Shown here in pieces: positions 34,657 to 46,244 of a stretch of DNA of 64,000 nt. Source of the stretch: Lepas anatifera (Eukaryota; Arthropoda; Thecostraca; Lepadidae); contig JAOTON010001596.1 in the NCBI GenBank assembly GCA_034440635.1, positions 62,001-126,000 on the forward strand. The letters run 5' to 3'. The notes under the pieces were generated by a model. That model saw only the letters and a program-made list of their open reading frames with translations. It did not search any database and was not told the DNA's origin. Positions within the stretch are counted from its first letter, which is position 1. Each line of letters begins with the position of its first letter. The translations under genes and the position numbers were made by a program.

Positions 34657-36040
34657 AGCCTCTGACAACAATATTTGTTCAGATCTTGGTCGCTGTGGGT
34701 CTTAACATATTTAGTTTTGTGTTCCTAACTTAATGTGTAAGCAGCGAATATAGGCGTGTCGTTTTTCCTGATAGGAATCTACACGCTGCATTCGCGACTG
34801 GTAGAGGTAAGTTTAGATTAAGTGCACACCCGTTGGTAAGTGTAAAGGTAAGTGTACGTTAGAAAGATATTTTCGGTTTTCAATGCATCACTTTATTGTA
34901 ATGTCCGATGCTGGTGTCCCAACTGGCTGTTGTGGTTTCCCTTGCTTGGATTGGCCTAGATGTCGCTAGTGTTTTCGTTGATATCCGAGTCGAGGTATAG
35001 ATGTTGCGCAGCGCGGCTCTGCACTCTCATCAATGGGTGTTGAACTCGCGTCGGTTCAAGGGGTGGGGTGTTGGCGCCGCGCCATAATTTCCAAGTTTTT
35101 GCCAGGACTTAAATTTGTCTATGGGGGGTTATTGGGGGGTAAATATGATTATCCGGAAGTAAACTCCCACTTAGTTGAACGGGTTCCTTGGTACTCCTTT
35201 ACTCCCCTTTTTCCTTCCATGCCTTTTTTCCATTATGTATGGCTTGGTTTTGGCTCATGTGATTTGACTGGATAGATGGCTGGTGCGATGATGTCATTAG
35301 TCACGTGAATAAATCACGTGATTTGAAAATGGAATTATTCTATGCTTATTTGGCAACAAAGAATTTCCATGCACTTTGGTAGAGCCGACATTGTTACATT
35401 TGAAGGTTGCATTGGAGTGGACATGTATAAGATGTTATTTGTAAGGGCGACCTAACCTTCGCGGAACGTAACTTCGTGACTCGCCCCGACCCCCGGCCTG
35501 GTCTCGAGGGCGCGGCCCATTCTGTACCGGACAGAGCGCGTAGTGAAAGGTTCCTGGTGACGTCGTTGGACCATGGTGAGTGAATGTGATGGTCTTGGAC
35601 ATGTTTTTGTGATATTTAGTTATTTGCAATAATTGGGCATAATCTGTTTTGGTCAACGGCTTGGTCTGGTCAATAATCAGCGTTTGATTCGGTCAATGTT
35701 CCAGTATTTTGGATTGTCATGAGTAAATGGTTCTGATAATTTGCATATTTATGTACACTTTTCCGTTGGTAATAATGTATTTCATCTTGACTCATTCTTG
35801 TGGCATAGGATGTCGAAGCTGACGTGGTGAGCCGCTTCTGAGGGTGGACGTTAGTTCTCCCACGGGCCGTCAGTGGTGGAGTAAATTGGATTTGACCAAA
35901 GTCGCCAGGCCGCAGAGGCGCAACTTATCGGTACGAAGTGATTATTATGTACTTCCATCTGATTTTCCCTCCGGTTTAGAGCTCGCAATAAGTCACGTGA
36001 CTTTAGGAATACTGACGCGAGTAGCCCGGGTTCTCGGCTG
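34657..36040 (+). other. Probable 3' LTR and flank of the BEL element
   Basis: No coding domain. TGTAAGCAGCGAATATAGG near 34,734 could be the start of the LTR. Because no 5' LTR is available for comparison, its end cannot be set. CACGTG motifs cluster near 35,300-35,325 and 35,994-36,000. Confidence 0.4.
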
Positions 36041-37535
36041 ATGCGCATTTTTGTTAAATTCCAAATGAGTCAATTTGTTACCTCTTCAACATATCAGCGC
36101 TCCGAATCAATTATTGATATCATTTCTTCAAACGACGCTGATCGATTGTTCGCACAGAAGTTAGACACTGTGATTTCAGTCCACATAGATTCACTCGTGC
36201 TCTCATTCATGTTAGGAACTATCGCCCCTCCCCATCTTTCAGATGCGGGAGGCAGTGGAATCGAATCGACATGGAACGATTTCGTTACGATATTTCCGGT
36301 TTTAACTGGGGTCCTATTTTTAACACTGATGACATCCAGTGGCAGAGTGACTTTTTGTTCAGGGTCTCTTGTACCTCCTCAACGGGCATGCACCAGTTCG
36401 CCGGTTCAAAGTGAGGAACCCTAATCCACCACCGGCTTCTGACGCCACCAAGCATTTAATGGCAGCCCGCCGCGCTGCGCGGAGGTGGGGAGACCCGAGA
36501 GCTGTACAGTGAGCTGAACAGGCAGGTCCGCGCTGCCATGCTGAGAGATACCCGGGAAAGCATCAGCCAGCGTATTAGGGATGCAGGCCCGGGCTCTATG
36601 TACCGCTGTGTTCGCTCCGTTATTAGTGGTGGAAATTGCACTCGCCCGAAAATGCCCGACATGGACGTGGAAACACTTAATTTGTACTTTTCTGAGATAG
36701 GAACGAGAACCGCTGCATTAGTTAATGATACCAGATGCAACGCTGCCCTCCAGGATGAGCTGCCTGTCAGACTACCGCGGGTAGTGAGTGATTCATTTTC
36801 CGTCAAGCCTGTCTCGATCGATGATCTATACGCTGCTGTTACCAGCCTAAATAGTAGCAACGCATGTGATGCCGATGGCCTTACCATGTCTTTCCTCAAA
36901 AATTGCTTTGATGCAATATCTCATGTCATCCTCTGTCTCGTTAACACAAGCTTAGTTACTGGTACTGTGCCTAAATCATGGAAACTTTCAGTTATCCAGC
37001 CAATTTACAAAGGTTCAGGCTCCCTTACAGACCCATCCAGTTTTCGGCCAAATTCTCTCGTCCCGTGCTTGGCAAAAATAGCTGAGCGCATCGTTTATGG
37101 TCAGCTGTACGCCTACTTCTCAACTCACCATCTTTTTTTCAGACACCCAGTTTGGTTGCCGTCGAAATCACTCCACAGAAACCACATTGATCCAAGTCAC
37201 CGACTCTATTCTAAATGGCATGGACAACGGCAAAACTTCCCTCCTTGTACTCTTGGATCTCAGTAAATGTTTTGATGTTATTGAACATTCAACATTATTG
37301 AAGAAATTAGAACATTACGGAATTGAGATCAAATGGTTCGAAAGCTACACGACTGAATTCCGATAGAACTGAGGACGGTAGTCAAAATCAACAAAGGGGT
37401 CAGTTTGGTCAAAAGTGTTCAACGTCGGTACGTAACCCGATTGGTGTATATCAGGGGACATGTCTCGGCCCTCTCCTCTATTCGATCTTCTCAAACGACC
37501 TTAGTCTCTATATAAGTCCAAAAAAGAAGCATTCC
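36041..37535 (+). pseudogene. CR1-like LINE, endonuclease end and first half of RT
   Basis: QFVTSSTYQRSESIIDIIS (about 36,068) looks like the end of an APE endonuclease. RT follows with NSSNACDADGLTMSFLKNC, VTGTVPKSWKLSVIQPIYKG, SFRPNSLVPCLAKIAERIV and, after a shift near 37,135, FGCRRNHSTETTL and LLVLLDLSKCFDVIEHS. It stops inside the YxDD-proximal region, GVYQGTCLGPLLYSIF, at 37,535, where an hAT-like element begins. It resumes at 43,324. The frame changes (near 36,430, 37,135, 37,370) show decay apart from the insertion. Confidence 0.85.
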
Positions 37536-37964
37536 CAGGGGCGTAGGAACGGTTTGAAAAGTGGGGGGCCAACCTTAGAGGGGGCCCACCTCAAGGGGGC
37601 CCCAGTCCATGGGGGCCCATAATTATAAAACAAATTAGTTAGCTCGTTTGGTGTCAATAAGGCACGCATGCACACTAGGATGCCAACGTATGGAAATTTG
37701 AGGAATTAAATTTTGCCCTATGATTTTTATTTGTACCTATTATGATCTAGTAAATCATAGTAAAACGCAAAAAAACATTTTTTGGGTTTATTTACCTAGA
37801 CCCTGTTCAAATACGAAATACATTTTTAAGCTCTTTTGGAGGATTTCAATCATTTTTTTACCACGAGTGCGTTTCTTATATTTACAAATGTTTAGGCCCT
37901 TTTATCACATTTGCAAAATTAAAAACTGTTTAGGAAACTACAATGCTTTGATACCAAACAGCCT

Positions 37965-38156
37965 CACTTGGCGGATCCAGGAAAAAGTTTTGGAGGGGGC
38001 CAAAACATCGTTTTGGGGGGCCAAATCGAGAAAAAATCGAAAAAAGCATAGGATTTAAAAAAACGGCCAAAAGTCGGTCGTTTTGGGGGGGCCAAAAGAT
38101 ACTATTTCGGGCTTTGGGGGGGCCATGGCCCCTGGGCCCCCCTGGATCCGCCAGTG
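37965..38156. mobile_element. hAT-like MITE, 192 bp, degraded TSD
   Basis: Termini CACTTGGCGGATCCAGG and CCTGGATCCGCCAGTG are inverted repeats differing by one inserted T. The flanking octamers AACAGCCT and CTATGCCT agree only in their last four bases, so the duplication is eroded. The family is that of 9,587 and 30,513. Confidence 0.7.
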
Positions 38157-38378
38157 CTATGCCTAATCAACATTTTGCTAATTTAATGACAAAAATGGGA
38201 ACATTCATTTAAGCTGTTACGGATCCCTTCTTTCCATCATTAAAAGATTGATTTAGGTAAAGGCTGATCACAATAAATACGTCTAGCTATATTTCGATGC
38301 CTAAAATGCAGAGCTCCAGCATGACTGCAAGTGCAATGTAGGTACTTGATGGCCAGCTTTGTGATGCTGTGGAGGTGT

Positions 38379-38527
38379 GGGCGTGGTGATATAGTGGTTA
38401 GCAGCCTTGCTTTCCACGCGACCAACCCGGGTTTAAGGCACGGCAGATTCCTTGTGCAAGGAGCAATTTGACTCCCAAGAAACCCCTCCCAACAGGGAAA
38501 GAGTTGGCGACGCCATATAACCCTGGC
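38379..38527 (+). mobile_element. tRNA-derived SINE, copy 1
   Basis: A box ATAGTGGTTAGC, then B box-like ACCCGGGTTTAAGGC, then a body ending CGACGCCATATAACCCTGGC. It is 149 bp, the same length as the reversed copy at 39,100-39,248. The tRNA-like head identifies it as Pol III-derived. Confidence 0.85.
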
Positions 38528-38839
38528 ATCGAAGGACGTCACGCCTTTCAATGGCTCAGGGACGACTGTTGCTCGGCATTTGATGCGGGGTCCGTATCCG
38601 ATTCATGCTTTGTGTTGGGATTGATATGGGATGGAGTTTGATTGGGACCAGTTCTCGGGACTCATTTGGAAACACTCGGGTAGTAGGTGCCTTGGTTTTT
38701 TCACGAAGCGCTCCTCCTCCAGGGGCTTACAGGCAGCGTACTTGCTGATATTTGCATATACGTTGCGGGGGCCCACCTCAAAGGGGGGGCAGTATCCCCT
38801 GACTCTCGGTTCCTATGCCTATGCCGCCCAGGGGCCGCC

Positions 38840-39600
38840 AAATTATCTTGGAGGGTCCCAAGGTCCAGACCATGGCTCAGGAACCTAGATCAGTCAGCTC
38901 AAGGGCCCAGACCAGTGCATTAGCCTCGGGACCAGCTTATCAAGTGACCCTACATAAGCACAGGACCCCTAGAAGCTCATCACAGTAGAGCCCCAGATGC
39001 CCACAGGGTGCCAGATTAGCTTAAGGGCCCGGTTCAGCTCGGGGGTCCCCAGGTCAACTTATGTAATAATTAATTTTTGGGGCTTACCGACGCACCAACT
39101 GCCAGGGTCATATGGCGTCGCCAACTCTTTCCCTGTTGGAAGGGTTTCTCGGGAGCCAGCTTGCTCCTTGTTCAGGGAAGCCGCCGGGCCTTGAACCCGG
39201 GTCGGCTGCGTGGAAGCCAGCTACGCTGACCACTCCACTACCGCGCCCCCCGACTTATGTAGGGTCTCAAAACAGCTCAAGGGGCTTGTTCAAGCTCACG
39301 GATCCCAGCTTAGCTCAATGACGCTAGAACAGTTCAGGGGCCCCAGACCAGCTCAGGAATCTTGTCCAGCACAGGCCAGCTCAGCTCAGGGGCCCAGATC
39401 GGCTGATATAGGGTCCCCTCTCATACCAGCTCAGGGGCTCCATTCAAGCTCACGGCCCCCAGCTTAGCCCAGGGACCTTAGAAGAGTTCAGGGCCCCCAT
39501 ACCAGATCAGGGGCCCCAGTTAAGCACAGGGATACCCAGATTAGCTCAGGGCCCCAGCTAGGCTTAGGGTGTCCCAGGGTGTCTGATATAGAGTCTCAGA
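38840..39600. repeat. GC-rich minisatellite of the outer hAT element, left part
   Basis: Degenerate tandem units with the core AGCTCAGGGGCCC, length about 25-35 bp. The tract is interrupted by SINE copy 2 and continues at 42,578-43,200 beyond the inner hAT-like element. Confidence 0.75.
39100..39248 (-). mobile_element. tRNA-derived SINE, copy 2 (inverted)
   Basis: Reverse complement of the 38,379 SINE over its full 149 bp, moderately diverged. Head on the right (TTGAACCCGGGT, near 39,191, is the reverse of the B box). It lies 572 bp from copy 1, so the two form an inverted pair. Confidence 0.85.
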
Positions 39601-39603
39601 ACA

Positions 39604-42577
39604 CAGTGGCGTAGCCAGGATTCGGCCAAGGAGGGGTCCGACTACCGTCGGGGGGCCCCAGACCGGGGGGTCCCCTTAGCAACCGGGGCCCATCTCCTAT
39701 ATCTTTTGTATTTTAACATTCACACGAAGGAAATTTTGTTGTGCCTTTTTAAGCATTTATTCTTATTTTGTTTATAGCTTGATTTTTTCGATCCGACCAA
39801 ATGTTGGTAAACTAAGGTCACCAAATATTAAGGATGGCCCATACCTTATATGGTAGCGTGGCTATAATAACAGCTTTGTGCCATATTTCGGGAAGTTCAA
39901 TGTTGATGCGCGCATGATGTTACACCCGAGTCTACCTCAATTCACTCTGGTAATCAGACATGAAGTTATTGAAGGTCAGTCGTTTTGAGTACGTAGAAAG
40001 ACAAAAGGCGCCTGAGATATCTATCGCCTTGGATCTCTCTGTCTTTGCATGTTATTTTCAACCTTTTATACCCATTTTTCCTTTTAAGTTATGCTCATCG
40101 ATTTCTGTCATTACCCTTGTTTGTCTGGTTTCCTATGAAAGTATTTGAAGGTTGTTTATTTCAGAATATTTAGGAATGTAGTTATTGGTGTTAAGCTAAT
40201 AGATTAAAAATTGACTGAAGTGCCAAATTCCCCGTTCGATTTGCTCTTATGGTAAAATTAGTTTAATTTTTGCCTTTCCTTTGATAATGGTGCCTGATGG
40301 ACATGTTTCAATTTGTCTTTTTTTAGTACGCAATAGGGGTAGATACATTTTTTTCAAGGCATATGATTTTGAAAATTTTTATTCGAGCTCTGGGGCCACC
40401 TAAGACCAACACTTGGCGGCACTCACAAAGCTAATTTTCGGCCGCTCTCCTGATTAGATCTCAGGAGGTCTCTGAGACCGATTCACGGCGCCTCTTGATC
40501 AAAACTGGGGCCCCTGAGAATCTCTCGGGGCTCCTGAGGTTAGTTATTCGGCAGCACCTCTGAGACTAATTATTGCCCCCCCCCAGATTTACTCTGGAGG
40601 GGGGGCTGAGACTGACTATCGTGGCCATCCAGATTAGCTCTTGGGGTCCCCTGAGACTGTCTTTGGGGTGGGGGAGGGAGACTGGGAATGACTTCCAACA
40701 GCCCTCTGAGACTTACTGTAGGGCGCCCCTGAGACAAACACCCGGGGGAGGGGGTGGAATCACCTCTGAGACTGAGTCTTTGGCGTTCCTGAGACTGACT
40801 CTCGGAGACCCCCTGAAATAGACTTTTGTGAGGCCCTGAGAACCACTCTCTGGGGCCCCTGAGACTAGCTCGCCCCCACCCCCATCTCCCCTGAGACAGA
40901 CTCCCGGGGTCCCTGATACCGACTTTTGGGGCCCCTGAGACCAACCCTCTGGGGGCCCCCGAAATCTGCTTTCGGGGGGCCTTGAGACTGACTCTCAGGG
41001 CGGAGGCCTTGAGGCCGACTCGGGACGCCCTGAGAACAAATCTTCAGGGGCCCCTGAGACTGACTCTGGGGCCCCGTGATCAGAGAATTCTTTGCAGTGG
41101 TTCAGATTGGCCCAAGGGGGTCTGCGGACGCCTACGGCCCCCTTGGCTACACCACTGCATCCACACTTTCGGGGGCCCTCCGAAATCACCATTTGGAGGC
41201 CCCTAAAATAATTTCTCCCCCAGACCAATACTCCGGAGCCCCTTGATACTAATGCCCGGGGGCTCCTAAGACCAAGCTCGGGTCCCACTTAGATCAGACT
41301 CAGGGGCACCCTTAGACCCATGCTCGCGCTTTTCTCGGAAGTAACTTGACACCGATGTTCCGGGGCCCTCAAGATCAATATTTCGAGCTCCCCCCGAGAC
41401 TAATGCTCGGTACTCTGGAGTCCCCCAATGCCGATACTCGGGGGTCCTGAACCCAGGCTTGGGGGCCCCTGAGACCAAACTCTGCGTCCATGAGATCAAT
41501 GCTCGTGCCTCACTCATGAGTCCCTCGATATCAATAGTCGGGTGCACCCCGAGGGGGGCCCTGAACCCCTGAGACCAAGCTCAGGGGCCCCTGAGACCAA
41601 GCTTGGCCCTGACCACTCATCCTGGCCGCTCCCCCACTCGGGGTCCCTGAGACCAAGCTCGAGACCCCTTGAGACCAAGATCGAAAGGCCATGAGACCAA
41701 ACATCGAAAGGTCCATGAGACCAAGCTCGGTTGTCCCCTGAGACCAAGTTCGAGGGCCCCTGAGACCAAGCTCAGGGGCCCCCGAGATCAATGTTCGGTA
41801 TTCCAGAGCCCTCGATACCGATGATCGGGGCCCCTGAGACCAAGCTCGGAAAGCCCGTGAGACCAAGCTCGGGGTCCTCTGAGACCAAGCTCAGGGGCCC
41901 CCGAGATCAATGTTCGGTATTCCAGAGCCCTCGATACCGATGATCGGGGTCCCCTGACACCAAGCTCGTGAGCCCCCTGAAACCAAGATCAGGGGCCCCA
42001 GAGACCAATGCTGGTGTTTTCCAGTGCATACGGTCAGCCTTATGCATCAGATACCCTCGGATGCCTCCCCTGAGACCAAGCTCGAGGGCCCCCTGACACT
42101 AAGCTCGGGGAGAGGGGGCCTGAGACCAATCTTGGGGGTATCCCTGAGACCAAGCTCGGGGGTCCCCTGAGAATAAGCTCGGGGGCCCTGAGACCAAGCT
42201 CGGGGCCCCTAAAACCAAGCTCGGGGCCCTAAAACCAAGCTCGGGGCCCCTGAGACCAAAATCGAAAGGCCCGTGAGACCAAGATCGAAAGGCCCGTGAG
42301 ACCAAGCTCAGAGGGAGGGGCCTTGAGACCAAGCTCGGGGGCCCTGAGGCCAAGCTCGGGAACCCCTGACACTGAACCTAAGGGTCCCCCAAGATCAATA
42401 TTCGGTATTCTGGAGCCCTCGATACCGATTATCGGGGGCCTCCAGAGACCAAGCTCGGGAGGGCCCCCCGAGACCAAGCTCAGGGGGCCCCGAGATCAAT
42501 GGTCGTGTTTTTGGTGCATAAGATCAGCCCAAGGGGGTCCGCGGACCCCAGGGACCCCTCCACTGGCTACGCCACTG
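39604..42577. mobile_element. Non-autonomous hAT-like element, 3.0 kb, TSD TCAGAACA, with minisatellite
   Basis: Ends CAGTGGCGTAGCCAGG and TGGCTACGCCACTG. TCAGAACA is duplicated at 39,596-39,603 and 42,578-42,585. After an AT-rich left part (39,700-40,380) most of the element is minisatellite (40,380-42,560). The 7.2-kb element at 51,569-58,766 is the same family in inverted orientation. No transposase is visible. Confidence 0.93.
40380..42560. repeat. GC-rich minisatellite of the inner hAT element
   Basis: The first part (about 40,380-41,260) repeats units around CCCCTGAGACTGACTC. The second (about 41,260-42,500) repeats CCCCTGAGACCAAGCTCGGG at 22-24 bp. A 119-bp higher-order unit with GATCAATGTTCGGTATTCC and CGATACCGATGATCGGGG occurs twice in succession at about 41,762 and 41,881. 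Confidence 0.85.
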
Positions 42578-43200
42578 TCAGAACATCTCAAGGGGCCCGT
42601 TCAAGCTCAGTGGTCAGTGGCTGTAAAGCCTTATAGGGGGTCCCAGACCATCTCAGGGGCTCTCAGTTTAACACAGAGGCCAATATTAGCTCTGATGACC
42701 AGATAAGCTTAAAGGCCCGGATCATCCAGAGGCCCCTTGTCGGCATATATGGGGTTTCAGAACAGTTCAGGTTTTCAATTAAAGCTTACAACCCAATTTC
42801 AAGGCAGGGGCCCTAATACTGTGCAGGGGCCTCAGATAAGTTTAGGGTCTTCTGTGCATCACAGGGGATCCAGATTAGCACAAGGGACAATATTAACTTT
42901 ACGGTCCCAGCTCAGCTCAAGGGCCCCCAGGACGGTGGATATAGGGCCTGGCCAACTCACAGGGCCCTGTTCAAGGTCACGGCTCCTAGCTCAGCTTAGG
43001 CATCCTAGAACAGTTCATGCTGCCCAAACCACCTCAGGGGCGCTCAGTTCAGCTCAAGAGGCCCAGATTAGCTCGTGTGGCATCAGAGATCAGTTCAGGG
43101 GCCCCCAGAAGCTCAGGGGACCTTAAAATCGACTCATAAGACCTCAACTTAGTTTAGGGGTACATGTAAGTTTAACGGAGTTCCGGGGCAAGCTATAGTT
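42578..43200. repeat. GC-rich minisatellite of the outer hAT element, right part
   Basis: Degenerate units around AGCTCAAGGGCCC, matching the left part and broken only by the inner hAT-like insertion. Confidence 0.7.
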
Positions 43201-43323
43201 AGAGTTTCTTGCTTGATATTACAGTTCTTGATATTCTTATCTCCGTTGCGGGGGCCCATCACTGAAAAGTGGGGGGGGCAGTGGCCCCCCTGGCCCCCCG
43301 GTTCCTACGCCTATGAGCATTCC

Positions 43324-44153
43324 AGTATGCTGATGATACCCAACTTCTAATCTCCGGTAGAAAACACGAAATTCAAACCATGATCCGGCTTATGGAGGGC
43401 ACCCTTTCAACTTTATATCTATGGTTTACCCAAAATTCGATGAAATTGAACTCTAGCAAATCTCAACTTCTAGTCCTCGGCACCCGTCAGATGCTCAGTA
43501 ATCTTCCGACAATTTCACTATCTGTTCACGGAACTATCATCACAGAAAGTAATAGGGTTAAAAACTTAGACGTAACTATGGATAGAACTCTCTCTTTTGA
43601 ACCACATATTGATTCACTGGTCGGAAGATGCACCGGAATGTTGTTGGGGCTCCACCATGCTCGACACAGACTGCCCCCGCAGACCATTAAGCCCATAGTG
43701 AACAGTCTGGTTTTGTCCTCAGTCCGCTACTGCCTAAGTGTATATGGAAATTGTAACGTCCAGTGCATGTACAGAATCCAGAAGCTCATTAACTTTTGTG
43801 CCCGGGTGGTCACGGGGCGTCGACGGCGGGATCACATTAGTGACGCTGTTCAATTGTTAGGCTGGCTTCCCGCTCGTGAAATGATTGTGTACCACTCATT
43901 GTGCCTATTGAGACGTGTCATGGACGTGGGTGAACCCGCTCTAATAGCCCAACAAATAGCAGCTCGCAGTGAACGCCAGGAACGAACCACGAAAAATGGC
44001 AGCGATCTCTTCCTTCCACGTATTAGAACTGAGTCAGGAAGAAGGCGTTTTATATACCGTGCCAGTCATGCTTTTAATGGATTACCACATGTAGTGCGAA
44101 ACATGCCTATAGGTGTGTTCAAACGAGAGCTCAAACGTCATCTGAGCTGAATT
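43324..44153 (+). pseudogene. CR1-like LINE, second half of RT and C-terminus
   Basis: Directly after the hAT element the reading resumes with QYADDTQLLISG (YADD catalytic box at about 43,328) and continues with NSMKLNSSKSQLLVLG and a long C-terminus to the stop at about 44,150. The frame is intact over 256 codons, in contrast to the first half. Confidence 0.85.
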
Positions 44154-44320
44154 CATCGTGACCATGCCATGTTTGTGGAATGTATGAGGATTGAGGGTGT
44201 ATGATTTAGTTTTTATCCATGTTTCTTCTTGACCTGGGCTCTATAATAGCCAACCTCTATGTTTGGAAGAGTCCATGACGTTGAATACAAATACAAATAC
44301 AAATACAAATACGTATGCTT
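44154..44320 (+). repeat. LINE 3' end with (ATACAA)n tail
   Basis: A short 3' untranslated stretch ends in about four ACAAAT/AATACA units at 44,285-44,312, the 3' tail of the CR1-like LINE. Confidence 0.75.
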
Positions 44321-45780
44321 GTTTCCAAATGCTTGTTTTTTGTATTTCGAACGCATTAGATGGCGTCAAATAATAGGTGGTGTCGCACAGCGCAGTCGAT
44401 ATGCGGTGCAGGGCGCCTCTCTGGTGTTGAATGTTTTTATTTGTGTCTTCTGTTTTCTTTCGTATAACAGTTCATTATTTGTTCGTCAGCAACGACATGA
44501 CGTCACGGCGAATAAACCGACCATGCCCGTAACGGTTATCTTTGCGGCGGCTCCGGCGGCTATATTAGGCATTCATCGAAACAAAAAAATTGATATGATC
44601 AGTGGCATCGCGATTCCGATAACATAAAAATCTAACTTAAAATCTACGTTACGACCTTGGTTAGCAATTAGCATGTTAGTTTATGATAGGTTGGACTCTG
44701 CATTCTCATACCTCACTGTATCGAAAAATGTACCACAGATTTGGTTGGATCTCTCGCAATAAAACGTTCTTCGCTCTTGCGCCCGCTACATTTTTCAACA
44801 TTTTTCGGAAATCCGCAGTCACCCAACATCACATCGTCCCCGATCAGACACACCTATCCCCCCGTTACTTTCCCCATTTAAAATCCTATGTAATATCTGT
44901 AATAGCCAAATACCAAAATTAAATGTTTCGAGGTCTAGTTTCACTCCACGTCATACGCCAGATTCAATCACATAGTTCCATAGAAATCAATCTTTCGTCT
45001 AAAGTCTGATCGAAAATTTGGAGGGGAACTACTAATTTTGAACGGCTCGTTATTCCGGGTACTCACATTCCGTTGCTTTGTTGGTCCCCGCCCCCAGCAC
45101 TTGCCTCCGCCGCCGGCGCCCGCGGTGACACCCGCTCCGTGCCCGAGCCGTTTGCAGAGTGCCTGGCCTCCCAGACCGTGGAGAATGCATCCCCCTCCCT
45201 CCCTCAAGGGGAAGGGTGCGGGCCCGTCGACCGATCGCACCGGAAATCGGCCCGATGGTCATACCTCCCCAGGGGGGATATGGGCAAGAAACCGTTTTTA
45301 CTCAATCCCCCAAAATGGTGAAATCCATTACTTATTTAATGATTTTTCAATTCGACATAATTTTCTCCCCATTTATCAATTTCGACCCGCCATTGCGTTC
45401 TCAAATGGTAGCCCCGGTCCACCTCGTGACACACGACGCCACGATGCCTGCTGAGCACTGCCTGCTGATAGAAGCGGGACAGGTACCACGGATGCTGGGG
45501 CCTGATCCGGGAGGCCTAGAAAGAGGGGTGGGCCGCTCCCTGCAATTCTCGACCAGACTTATGCCTATGTTATGCGTGTGACATAGCTTACCAAAAAAAC
45601 TAAAATTTGACGGTACCCAGCTAACCTATAACATTTCATACTTGTTGCCTACTGCACGCAAATGTCAAAATGTGTCACATCACATTTAAATCACCTTTCT
45701 TTTCATTCATGCCCTCATGAATCAAGATTGAAGCCTAAGCATTACACGATTTCGAGTCTGGTTCGAGTCCATGTAGCTTG
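44321..45780. other. Interval between LINE and gypsy element, no gene assigned
   Basis: AT-rich to about 45,030, then GC-rich (45,080-45,260), then mixed. Several short open frames exist without domains. The 3' LTR of the gypsy element should lie near here but I could not match it to the LTR beyond 62,105. Confidence 0.35.
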
Positions 45781-45975
45781 AGCTCATGACGTCCTCCGGG
45801 ATCACGATCGCCAGGCTGGTCAGGGTCTGGGACAGGGCCAGGGCTGTTTTTCTCCGTCTTCGCTTCCGTCTTGCTAATAAAACTTCTTCAAGGGGGTGAT
45901 CTCGTCTTGCAAGTCGTGCAGAGTATTTTCGATCCGCCGGACTCGGGCGGAAGGAGCGGCTACCAGGTCGTCCGG

Positions 45976-46240
45976 CTAGTCATGCGAGGAGACGGCTATC
46001 GGCACAGCCTTGGGGTCTCGGGCTGTGTCCTGGATCTGGCATCGTCGTTTCCAGCAGAAACAGATGCCTAATGCGACCAACCCAATCGTTGTGAAACTGC
46101 CGAGAGTCAGAGAACCGTGAATCGCGTTGACGCTCCAAGACTCCCTTGACTCTTGCTCCCCCATCTGTGTTAACGTTTTTGATTGAAGCTCGTGTGCGAG
46201 TTGTTTGATCGTTGCGTTTAGCATAGCTCCGTCTTCTCAT
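45976..46240 (-). pseudogene. Envelope C-terminal fragment with transmembrane segment
   Basis: About 80 residues with a helical stretch, then a hydrophobic run around GSFTTIGLVALGICFCW, followed by a basic stop-transfer KRR and a short cytoplasmic tail to the stop at 45,976. This suits the membrane anchor of a gypsy-type envelope protein. It is separated from the rest of env by the LINE at 46,245-49,540. Confidence 0.75.
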
Positions 46241-46244
46241 CGAA

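Larger units (their letters stand above)
37536..43315. mobile_element. Non-autonomous hAT-like element, 5.8 kb, TSD AGCATTCC, with minisatellites
   Basis: Ends are CAGGGGCGTAGGAACGG and GGTTCCTACGCCTATG. AGCATTCC is duplicated at 37,528-37,535 and 43,316-43,323. No transposase is visible. Inside are a small hAT MITE, a SINE pair in opposite orientation, a minisatellite (about 38,840-39,600 continuing at 42,578-43,200) and a complete second hAT-like element (39,604-42,577). It splits the CR1-like LINE in its reverse transcriptase. Confidence 0.93.

Noticed and set aside
41266..42477. Minus-strand Ser/Gly/Pro-rich open frames
   Set aside because: Same satellite read from the other side.
37536..43315. 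A Helitron carrying captured sequence
   Set aside because: The 8-bp duplication and inverted termini are those of an hAT-like element. A Helitron would show none of these.
36041..44153. Two separate LINEs at 36 and 43 kb
   Set aside because: The first breaks before the YADD box, the second begins directly with it, and an 8-bp duplication flanks the element in between. It is one LINE split by an insertion.
45038..45454. GC-rich Pro/Ala open frames
   Set aside because: Several overlapping frames on both strands and no domain; a GC-rich stretch is not evidence of a gene.
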